NCBI GenBank assembly: GCA_018883305.1
Contig: VEQI01000075.1
Span: 1 to 11,252 of the forward strand
DNA: 11,252 nucleotides
Reading direction: 5' to 3'
Source of the DNA: Limnohabitans sp.
Lineage (GTDB): Bacteria; Pseudomonadota; Gammaproteobacteria; Burkholderiales; Burkholderiaceae_C
The notes below the pieces were generated by a model. The model ran no database searches and was not told the DNA's origin. It saw nothing but the letters and a program-made list of their open reading frames with translations. The position numbers and the translations under genes are program-made. This document shows positions 1-6,218 of the stretch, piece after piece (within the stretch, counting starts at the first letter, position 1; each line of letters starts with the position of its first letter).

Positions 1-564
1 ATTCACCACATCCATCCCCACAGCGGCCAGCAAAAAGCCCAGCGCCACCATGAGCAACCCCTTCACCTTGGAGCCCTGGATCATGAACAAGGAGCACACC
101 AGCCCCAGCACCATGAGCGCGCAGTTTTCCGGCGGACCAAAGCGAATGGCCAAGGCGGCCAAGCCGGGGGCAAAAAAAGTCATGGCCACCAGGCTGAGCG
201 TGCCCGCGATGAACGAGCCCATGGCCGCCATGCCCAGTGCCGCACCCGCGCGACCTTGCCGCGCCATTTGATATCCATCCAGACACGTCACCACCGAGGC
301 GGCTTCACCCGGAATGTTCACCAGCACCGAGGTGGTGGAGCCGCCATACATGGCCCCATAAAAAATCGCCGCCAGCATGGCCATGCCGGCCACGGGTGTG
401 AGGGTGAAGGTCACGGGCAACAGCAAGGCCAGTGCGCCCAGCGGGCCCAGACCCGGCAACACGCCCACCAGCGTGCCAATCAGACTGCCCAAAAAGCAAT
501 AGTACAGATTGGCCGGCGTCAGGATGACCCCAAAGCCCAGTGTCAAACCAGACCAGGCATCCAT
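1..564 (-). CDS. tctA: Tripartite tricarboxylate transporter, large membrane subunit TctA (partial, C-terminus beyond left edge)
   Basis: This is the large inner-membrane subunit of a TTT-family secondary transporter, which with TctB and a periplasmic TctC binding protein imports di/tricarboxylates or similar organic anions using an ion gradient. The first 188 residues are present; the family is usually about 500 residues, so roughly the C-terminal 60% lies beyond base 1. Seen in the translation: a hydrophobic N-terminus, the glycine/proline-rich segment GTLVGVLPGLGP at residues 30-41, and the family signature around residues 69-98 (YGAMYGGSTTSVLVNIPGE followed by a CLDGYQMARQGRAG segment). 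Further hydrophobic stretches follow at about 106-138 and 148-185. The ATG at 564 lies 2 bases after the tctB stop, so the two are surely co-transcribed and probably translationally coupled; the upstream ribosome site is only a G-rich run. TctA identity is close to certain; the transported substrate is unknown. Confidence 0.96.
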   Translation of the reverse strand, partial: MDAWSGLTLGFGVILTPANLYYCFLGSLIGTLVGVLPGLGPLGALALLLPVTFTLTPVAGMAMLAAIFYGAMYGGSTTSVLVNIPGEAASVVTCLDGYQMARQGRAGAALGMAAMGSFIAGTLSLVAMTFFAPGLAALAIRFGPPENCALMVLGLVCSLFMIQGSKVKGLLMVALGFLLAAVGMDVVN

Positions 565-566
565 GA

Positions 567-1007
567 TCACCACCCCCAGGGGCCACGAGGCAGTGGCATG
601 CCCAGCCATCGCCCCAGCACCAGGTTGACCATTCCCACGGATACCAGGGCCAACAGCACGCTCTCCCACAGCGGCGCGCGCTGAATGGTTTGCAGCAGCA
701 CCACCAGGGCCACCAGGCTGCTGAGCGTGAACCCCACCGGGTCCATGCCCTGGCACAGAATGGCAATGCCGGCCAAGACGCCGCACACGCGCCATATGCC
801 CGCACGGGGAGGCCACAGCACCTCCGGCGCACGTGTGCGCGGATTCAGCAACAACACACCCCCCAACAGCGTCATCAAGACGCTGGCCAGAAAGGGGAAC
901 AGACCGCTCTCCGGACCCGATGGACCACTCAGCCCCAAGGACCAGGCATGCCAAGTCGCGGCAATGCCCGCGGTGATCCAGATCAGGTTGACCAGCTGTT
1001 CCAGCAT
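567..1007 (-). CDS. tctB: Tripartite tricarboxylate transporter, small membrane subunit TctB
   Basis: The protein has 146 residues, the normal size for the small, poorly conserved TctB subunit that pairs with TctA in the inner membrane. It is strongly hydrophobic, with likely membrane segments at about residues 5-24, 37-55, 72-88, 91-108 and 115-133. The GPESGLFPF stretch at 31-39 resembles the small-residue-then-FP motif common at the start of the second helix in TctB proteins. The start follows the flavoenzyme stop by 5 bases and the stop precedes tctA by 2 bases. Identification rests on size, topology and the invariant tctB-tctA pairing rather than on catalytic residues. No tctC gene for the binding protein is visible in the window; in Burkholderiales these are often numerous and unlinked, so an orphan TctC elsewhere may serve this pair. 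Confidence 0.88.
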   Translation of the reverse strand: MLEQLVNLIWITAGIAATWHAWSLGLSGPSGPESGLFPFLASVLMTLLGGVLLLNPRTRAPEVLWPPRAGIWRVCGVLAGIAILCQGMDPVGFTLSSLVALVVLLQTIQRAPLWESVLLALVSVGMVNLVLGRWLGMPLPRGPWGW

Positions 1008-1012
1008 GACGC

Positions 1013-2956
1013 TCAGACGTTCAGCCCTGCGCGATGACCTTCGTGGATGGCCGCCAGCAAGGTGCGTGGTGCATAGGCGTCGCCCACCACATGCACTTCC
1101 AAGCCTTGACTACGCAGGCCTGCTGCCAGTTCGTCCTGGGCTTCGCGTGGCGTGGCGTGCAAAAAGAGGTCCACATGATCGATCACGGTTTCATCACCAT
1201 TGAAGGCGTTGACGTAGGTGAGTTGCCGTGATGACCAGCGCTGTGGCAAGGCGGCACCCACTATCTCGGCCCGGGCTTGATGCAGGCGCCGGTACACGCC
1301 AATCAAATTCACATACGCAATCGCTCGTCCCAGTTGCGTGCGCGGCGTCAGCACCACCAGCTTGCTGTATCGCTTGGCCAGCAGGTCGGCCAGGGCATAC
1401 GTGCCGGCGCCATGGTCTTGATCAAACAGTACAACGGTGCCCGCCTGTTTTTCACCCACCGGGGCTGACAGATTGGCAGCCAACCAGTCGCGTGCATCGA
1501 TGCTGGGCTGACTGCCTGCCGCCAGTGCGGTGGCGCGCATGCGTGAGCCCGTGGCCAGCACCACGGCATCGGGCTTCAACGCTTGAATGTCGGCCACGCT
1601 CGCCTTCTGGTTCACCAGCATCTTCACGCCGTGTTCACGAATGCGAGCCAACTGGAATTGCATGACCTTGTCCAGCTCGGCGCGACCAGGCAGCCCGGCT
1701 TCCAGCCGAGTCTTGCCGCCCGGCGTGGACGAGCCCACCCAGGTGACCTGATGGCCACGTGCAGCCGCCACCCAGGCGGCCTCCATGCCGGCCACGCCCG
1801 AGCCCACCACCACCACATGGCGCTGACGTTCGGCCGCCGGTGGTGTCCAGTCGGCCTCGCCGGGTCGTGCCAGTTCAGGGTTATGGATACACGCCATGGG
1901 TTTGCCGGCGTGGATTTCGGCCCAGCACACGTTGCAAAACACACAAGGGCGGATCTGGTCCTTCTGACCCCGCTGCGCTTTGTTAGGCAAGGCCGGGTCG
2001 CTCACCAACGCGCGTCCCATGCCAATCAGATCAGCCACGCCGTCTTTCAGCAACTGCTCTGCATGGTCCACGTCCAGCACACGGCCAAAGGCCACCACCG
2101 AGATGGGCTTGGCATGCGGTCGCAAACGGCTTTGCAAGTCCATGAAGGGACCAGCGGCGTAGTTCATGTCCGGCGTGTGATCTTCCAGGCTGGGGCTGAA
2201 GTTGCCCTGACCAAACCCCAGGTAATCCAGACCACCCGCCTGCGCCAAGCGCTCCGCAATGCGACCCGCCTCCTGCTCATCAATGCCACCCTTCACCCCT
2301 TCGTCACCCGACATCTTCAGGCCGACGATGAAGTCATCCCCGCAGGCTTGCCGAATGCCGGACACGATGTCGCGCACAAAGCGGGTGCGTCGCTCCAGGT
2401 CGCCCCCATAGGCATCCGTGCGGGTGTTGGACCAGGGCGACAGAAACTGCGTGATCAAGTAGCCGTGCGCGCCATGCAACTCCACGCCAGAGAAGCCCGC
2501 CCGTTGCAAAATCTGGGCACAGTGGACATACGCGGCGATGACCTCGCGGATGTCGTCCTCGTTCATCACATGCGGCACTGACCAACTGTAGGCATCGGGC
2601 AGTGAGGACACGCCCATGGGCGCATCCACCGGATTCCACAGCGCCTGACGCCCCACGTGCCACAGCTGCCCCACCAGGCGGCAGTCATGCGACTCCACCG
2701 CCGCTGCCATCTTCTGCAAGCCCGCAAAATTGTCCGGGTCAAAAATGCAAACCACGCCAGGTTGCGGCACGCTGGAAGGGTGAATGGCCATGCCTTCGGT
2801 GATGAGCATGGCCGCACCGCCACGGGCCCGTTCCTCGTAATACGTGATCAGGCGATCCGTGACGCGGTTTTGCTGCGCATAGATGGACAACACCGCCGGA
2901 TAAATGATGCGGTTCTTGAGTTTTTTCCGACCCAGGGTATGGGGAGTGAACAACAT
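1013..2956 (-). CDS. Old Yellow Enzyme-family multidomain flavoprotein with 4Fe-4S cluster (dienoyl-CoA reductase / trimethylamine dehydrogenase type)
   Basis: The 647-residue protein has the three-part layout of FadH and trimethylamine dehydrogenase. An FMN-binding TIM barrel spans about residues 1-335, with the Old Yellow Enzyme signature VELHGAHGYLITQFLSP at 158-174 (H161, H164, Y166) and the following NTRTDAYGG segment. A 4Fe-4S motif follows at C338, C341, C344 and C356 (C-x2-C-x2-C-x11-C). The C-terminal half is an FAD/NAD(P)-type module starting with VVVVGSGVAGMEAA at 381-394. The first three cysteines are spaced as in trimethylamine dehydrogenase (x2, x2) rather than FadH (x2, x3). 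I see no cysteine in the N-terminal region where trimethylamine dehydrogenase attaches FMN covalently (C70 is the first). Likely reactions are NAD(P)H-dependent reduction of an activated C=C or oxidation/demethylation of an amine; the substrate is unknown. The ATG at 2956 was chosen because the FMN domain begins there and an AAAGGA site sits 10 bases upstream. Confidence 0.9.
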   Translation of the reverse strand: MLFTPHTLGRKKLKNRIIYPAVLSIYAQQNRVTDRLITYYEERARGGAAMLITEGMAIHPSSVPQPGVVCIFDPDNFAGLQKMAAAVESHDCRLVGQLWHVGRQALWNPVDAPMGVSSLPDAYSWSVPHVMNEDDIREVIAAYVHCAQILQRAGFSGVELHGAHGYLITQFLSPWSNTRTDAYGGDLERRTRFVRDIVSGIRQACGDDFIVGLKMSGDEGVKGGIDEQEAGRIAERLAQAGGLDYLGFGQGNFSPSLEDHTPDMNYAAGPFMDLQSRLRPHAKPISVVAFGRVLDVDHAEQLLKDGVADLIGMGRALVSDPALPNKAQRGQKDQIRPCVFCNVCWAEIHAGKPMACIHNPELARPGEADWTPPAAERQRHVVVVGSGVAGMEAAWVAAARGHQVTWVGSSTPGGKTRLEAGLPGRAELDKVMQFQLARIREHGVKMLVNQKASVADIQALKPDAVVLATGSRMRATALAAGSQPSIDARDWLAANLSAPVGEKQAGTVVLFDQDHGAGTYALADLLAKRYSKLVVLTPRTQLGRAIAYVNLIGVYRRLHQARAEIVGAALPQRWSSRQLTYVNAFNGDETVIDHVDLFLHATPREAQDELAAGLRSQGLEVHVVGDAYAPRTLLAAIHEGHRAGLNV

Positions 2957-2966
2957 GACAACAAAA

Positions 2967-2972
2967 TCCTTT
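2967..2972 (-). promoter_or_regulatory. Ribosome binding site AAAGGA for the Old Yellow Enzyme-family gene
   Basis: On the minus strand the sequence TAAAGGA combines the TAA stop of the MetE-like gene with an AAAGGA Shine-Dalgarno site 10 bases before the ATG at 2956. This supports 2956 rather than the more upstream in-frame start near 3034, which would overlap the MetE-like gene by more than 60 bases and add residues unlike the family. The shared stop/ribosome site suggests translational coupling. Confidence 0.6.
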
Positions 2973-4137
2973 ATGCAAAAAGTCGCTGGCTGGCCAGACG
3001 GGCACCCTGGCTGAGGGACTGAAGCTTGGCCCACACCACATCGGTGGCCACACGCCCCATTCCTGCAGAAGTGTCAAAGCCGCAATCCGTGCCTGCCAGC
3101 ACGCGTGAGGGGTCGCCCAGTTCACGCGCCATGAGTTCCAGCCGCTGAGCCACCACCTCGGGATGCTCGATAAAATTGGTGAGCACGTCGATCACGCCAG
3201 CGACAATCACCTGATGGTCTTGCAGGGGCTGTTCGCGCAGCACCTTCATTTCATGCGCGTGGCGTGCATTGGCAAACGGAAGTACAAAGCCACCCACGCG
3301 GGCCTGGCGAATGATGGGCCAGATGGTGTGCAGATCGATGTCACAGTCGTGCGGCCCTTCGTAGTTGCCCCAGCACACGTGCATACGTACCCGATCTGGT
3401 GGAATGTTGCGCAGGGCATCGTTCAGGGTTTCAACCACCAGTTCGGCAAACTTCAAGAACTCTGCATCCTGACAGGCATGGAATGACACATGGCGCTCCA
3501 GCGCCAGATCCGGGCAATCCAGTTGCAAGACAAAGCCTTGTTCAACCACAGCCTCGTACTCATGACGCAGGGCTTCGCCCAGCGCCCGCAGATACGCACG
3601 CTCGGAGTCGTAGTGCTCATTCAGACAGGCCGATGCGATGATGCCCGGTGAAGGCGCAGTGAGAAAGGCCTCGGTGTAACGGCCCTGCACATCGCCCAAT
3701 GCCTGACGGAATTGCACGGCCTCGTCGCTGGCCGAACCAGGGTCGAGATAGCGGACCTCGCCCACCACCTTGGGCGGCGCGAAATTACTGACGGCCGCCT
3801 TGCCTGAAGCCGCAGACTCCAGTGCCTGCTTGAACACCGGATACCGCTCCACATCTGCCCGAGGCCAACGCTTCCACGCACCGCCAAAGCCGGAGAGCTT
3901 GCGTTGCACATACAGGAAGAAGCCCTCCCGTTGCTGCTCGCCGTTGTTGATGACATCCAGCCCGCTGTCGATTTGTCGCTGAACCGAGTCGATCATGGCC
4001 GCACGGCCCATCTGATCGAGCGCCTGCTCATCAATGGGCTCCTGGCGAGCACGCCGTGCATACAGCTCAACAAGGGGGGTAGGACGCGGAAGACTACCGG
4101 TGTGGGTGGTGAGAATGCGTTGGTCGCTCTTGTGCAT
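2971..4137 (-). CDS. Stand-alone MetE-type zinc-dependent methyl/alkyl transferase (cobalamin-independent methionine synthase II family)
   Basis: The protein has 388 residues and corresponds to the C-terminal catalytic barrel of MetE, without the N-terminal half of full-length (about 750-residue) MetE. The N-terminus ILTTHTGSLPRP (8-19) is typical of the family. The zinc ligands appear conserved: H253-x-C255 in RMHVCWGNYEG (251-261) and C352 in AGTDCGFDT (348-356). Family members include archaeal core methionine synthases and epoxyalkane:coenzyme M transferase; all activate a thiol on zinc for alkylation. Here it sits between two flavoenzymes in a catabolic operon and not near methionine genes, so a role in taking a methyl or alkyl group from the operon's substrate is more likely than methionine synthesis; this is inference. 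The ATG at 4137 is preferred over an in-frame TTG at 4173 because homology-like sequence begins just after it, but its ribosome site is only a G-rich run, so the start is less certain. The gene is preceded by the largest gap in the window (61 bases). Confidence 0.88.
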   Translation of the reverse strand: MHKSDQRILTTHTGSLPRPTPLVELYARRARQEPIDEQALDQMGRAAMIDSVQRQIDSGLDVINNGEQQREGFFLYVQRKLSGFGGAWKRWPRADVERYPVFKQALESAASGKAAVSNFAPPKVVGEVRYLDPGSASDEAVQFRQALGDVQGRYTEAFLTAPSPGIIASACLNEHYDSERAYLRALGEALRHEYEAVVEQGFVLQLDCPDLALERHVSFHACQDAEFLKFAELVVETLNDALRNIPPDRVRMHVCWGNYEGPHDCDIDLHTIWPIIRQARVGGFVLPFANARHAHEMKVLREQPLQDHQVIVAGVIDVLTNFIEHPEVVAQRLELMARELGDPSRVLAGTDCGFDTSAGMGRVATDVVWAKLQSLSQGARLASQRLFA

Positions 4138-4198
4138 GGCGCCGATGATTCGCCATCCCCCCGGCCTTGTCAACCAGCCCGCCGGGGCGGGGTATCAC
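4138..4198. other. 61-base intergenic gap with a small GC-rich inverted repeat
   Basis: This is the only sizeable gap between genes in the window. It contains a GC-rich inverted repeat at 4178-4191 (arms CCCGCC and GGCGGG, with only 2 bases between them, or 5-base arms around a 4-base loop). On the transcribed strand no T-run follows, so it does not look like an intrinsic terminator. It could be an RNA processing or pausing site, or chance in GC-rich DNA. No -35/-10 promoter pair could be recognised with any confidence. Confidence 0.3.
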
Positions 4199-5608
4199 TT
4201 AGGTTCCACGACCGATCGGCCCCGCCCCGCACAAACGCGCTGCCGTCTGGGCGGCCAGATGCCCGCCAGCAACGGCACTGAGCAGACCATTGCCCGACAG
4301 ATAACCCCAGACGGCGTTGCCCGACACACCACGCGCAGCACCTCCGGCGGCCAGCCAGTTCTCAAACACTTGCCCGGTGGGCGTGAGCACCTGCATCTGG
4401 TCGTTGATCGACAAGCCCCCTTGGGTATGAAACAACGCGCCTGTCACCTGAATGGCATGAAACGGCGCTTGAAGCGGACGGCGAAACTCGCGGCCCGTCA
4501 GCGCATCCACGCCCGGGCGAACGGTGTCCAGCGTCCGTTGCAGCGCGTCCATCGGACAATCCAGTCCTTGCGCCAATGCCGCTACATCTGCAAAGTGACG
4601 GACGGCACCGGCAGCTTCTGCACTCACAAAATCAGGGAAGTCTCTGGCCAGCGCCAGCAGTGGGTCATCAAACACATTCCAGGCCACGCCCTGCGGTTGC
4701 GCCAGCACTTGCACGGCGGCCTCGGAGTAGCCCTGTGTCTCATCGTGAAAGCGTTGCCCCAGACGGTTGATCTGCACGCCGCCCTCCATCATCAGGGCCC
4801 AAGTGATCAGCACGCCTTGCGGCACCGCCCAGGAGCCATGCCCCTGGTAGCCGCCCAGATCGGCCAATTCAGCCCCCATGGCCTGGCCCCACAACACCGC
4901 ACTGCCATCGTTACCCACATGCCCGGCAAACAAGGCGTCCCGCATGGCGGGCAGCCACTGCTGCACCAGCGCGGGGTTGCCACCGTAGCCATTGCAAGCC
5001 AGCACCAGGACGTCGCACTGCACGGTATCCAGTTGACCATCAGGGCGACGATAGCCCACGCCTGTCATGCGTTCGCCCTGCGTCCACACATCCGTGACCT
5101 GTGCGCGTGTGAGCAGCGGAATGCCTGCGGCATCACATGCCCGCAGCAAGCGGCTCATCAAACCCGCGCCAGTTTTCTCCGGCACGGCGTGCATGCGATG
5201 GCGGCTGTGGCCTGGATAAAGGAATTGATCCAGCAGCACCCACGTCAGGCCATGGTCCTGTGCCAGCGCATCCAGCGCCGGACCAATGGCATGGGCATAA
5301 GCCGCCACCAAGTGGGCAGCCGCTGTGCCATGCGCCTTGGTTTGAATGTCCTGCATGAACAAGGCGGGCGAGTCTGACACCTGCGCGAGCCGCTGCACCT
5401 GAGTGCACGGCGCGGGGATGAAGCCTGAAGACAGCGCGGTGGAGCCGCTGGGCTGTGCATCGCGCTCCAGCACCACGCAGTCCACGCCCAGGGTGTGCAA
5501 GCGCAAGGCGGTGGTGAGACCACAGGCCCCGCCTCCCACAATCACCACGGGCACGTGCTCCGACGGCGGGCACGCCTGGTCGCGGTGAACCTGTGGTGTC
5601 CAGGGCAT
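4199..5608 (-). CDS. FAD-dependent oxidoreductase, fumarate reductase/flavocytochrome c flavoprotein-like (FAD_binding_2 family)
   Basis: The 469-residue protein binds FAD through an N-terminal Rossmann motif, VVIVGGGACGLTTALRL at 21-37, with an acidic ribose-binding residue at E48 (VVLERD). An SGSTALSSGF segment (54-63) follows, as in ketosteroid dehydrogenases and fumarate reductase-like proteins. The mid-region motif NRLGQRFHDE (281-290) and the C-terminal GGLSINDQMQVL (397-408) and WGYLSGNGLLSA (434-445) are standard for this family. There is no signal peptide, haem motif or membrane segment, so it should be a soluble cytoplasmic enzyme. Expected chemistry is reduction or desaturation of a C-C bond next to a carboxyl or carbonyl group; the electron partner is not evident. 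The start lies one base after the stop of the isochorismatase-fold gene (TGA-C-ATG) and has no clear ribosome site, so translation probably depends on coupling. Family assignment is firm, substrate unknown. Confidence 0.9.
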   Translation of the reverse strand: MPWTPQVHRDQACPPSEHVPVVIVGGGACGLTTALRLHTLGVDCVVLERDAQPSGSTALSSGFIPAPCTQVQRLAQVSDSPALFMQDIQTKAHGTAAAHLVAAYAHAIGPALDALAQDHGLTWVLLDQFLYPGHSRHRMHAVPEKTGAGLMSRLLRACDAAGIPLLTRAQVTDVWTQGERMTGVGYRRPDGQLDTVQCDVLVLACNGYGGNPALVQQWLPAMRDALFAGHVGNDGSAVLWGQAMGAELADLGGYQGHGSWAVPQGVLITWALMMEGGVQINRLGQRFHDETQGYSEAAVQVLAQPQGVAWNVFDDPLLALARDFPDFVSAEAAGAVRHFADVAALAQGLDCPMDALQRTLDTVRPGVDALTGREFRRPLQAPFHAIQVTGALFHTQGGLSINDQMQVLTPTGQVFENWLAAGGAARGVSGNAVWGYLSGNGLLSAVAGGHLAAQTAARLCGAGPIGRGT

Positions 5609-5609
5609 G

Positions 5610-6218
5610 TCAGTGCTGGGCGCTCAGTTGACGGGTGAAGGCCTCGCAGGTCATCACCTCGGAGATGGTGCCCATGTCGGCCAGCGAAGCTTCGTGCGTG
5701 GTTGTCTTGAAGGCCGCACACCCATCGCTCAACACCACCGTGTGGTACTCACGCATGTGTGCATCACGCAATGAACTGGCCACACCACCATTGGTGACAA
5801 TCCCGCAAATGGCCAGCGTCTCAACACCAGCATGACGCAACACCCAGTCAAGTTGGGTGTTGAAAAAAGCCGAGTACGCCACCTTGCTCACGGACACATC
5901 CACCCACGGCAGAATGGCGTCCACATGCTGATGGCCCCAGGCGCCTTGCTGGAAGTCACCGCGCCGCAGGAATGGTCGCAACGCTTTCAGGTGCGGCGCA
6001 ATCATGGGCTCGCCTTGAGCATCCGGCCACAGCGTGAACTGGCAGGCCACCACCAGTCCCCCCGCGGCCTTCACCGCTTGCGCCACTGGCGCCACGCGCG
6101 CGGGCAAGGCCAGGGCAGCGGGGCTGACCGCGCCGCCACGGGCATAAGCGCCCTCAGGAGCCAGAAAGTCGTTTTGAAGATCGACGATCAGCAAGCCGGT
6201 GCGTTGTGCATCACTCAT
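5610..6218 (-). CDS. Isochorismatase-fold (cysteine hydrolase superfamily) protein lacking the catalytic cysteine
   Basis: The 202-residue protein matches the single-domain isochorismatase fold. The first strand GLLIVDLQNDFL (8-19) carries the catalytic aspartate D13, and VSKVAYSAFFNT (110-121) carries the conserved lysine K112. The third element, CGIVTNGGVASSLRDA (138-153), aligns with the family motif G-x2-T-x2-C-V-x5-D-A, but the position of the nucleophilic cysteine is G145 (codon GGT). The amidases of the family (nicotinamidase, N-carbamoylsarcosine amidase, maleamate amidase, RutB) need that cysteine. The true isochorismatases, EntB and PhzD, lack it and cleave a vinyl ether with the aspartate. 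C138 lies seven residues earlier and is not equivalent. So either this is a non-amidase hydrolase acting by the Asp/Lys chemistry, or it has lost amidase activity. Its ATG overlaps the hyuA stop by 4 bases (ATGA), with a strong AGGAG site upstream. It probably acts on the product of the HyuAB step, but this is inference. Confidence 0.9.
   Translation of the reverse strand: MSDAQRTGLLIVDLQNDFLAPEGAYARGGAVSPAALALPARVAPVAQAVKAAGGLVVACQFTLWPDAQGEPMIAPHLKALRPFLRRGDFQQGAWGHQHVDAILPWVDVSVSKVAYSAFFNTQLDWVLRHAGVETLAICGIVTNGGVASSLRDAHMREYHTVVLSDGCAAFKTTTHEASLADMGTISEVMTCEAFTRQLSAQH

Noticed and set aside
1583..2581. Plus-strand open frame (332 codons) opposite the Old Yellow Enzyme gene
   Set aside because: Shadow of a gene with clear FMN, 4Fe-4S and FAD motifs; no family resemblance of its own.
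4178..4191. GC-rich inverted repeat as an intrinsic terminator between the FAD oxidoreductase and the MetE-like gene
   Set aside because: The loop is very short and no T-run follows on the transcribed strand; similar GC-rich palindromes are expected by chance here.
4034..5377. Long plus-strand open frame (447 codons) opposite the FAD oxidoreductase
   Set aside because: Antisense shadow: low-complexity His/Arg/Gln composition, no motif, and it crosses the boundary of two well-supported minus-strand genes.
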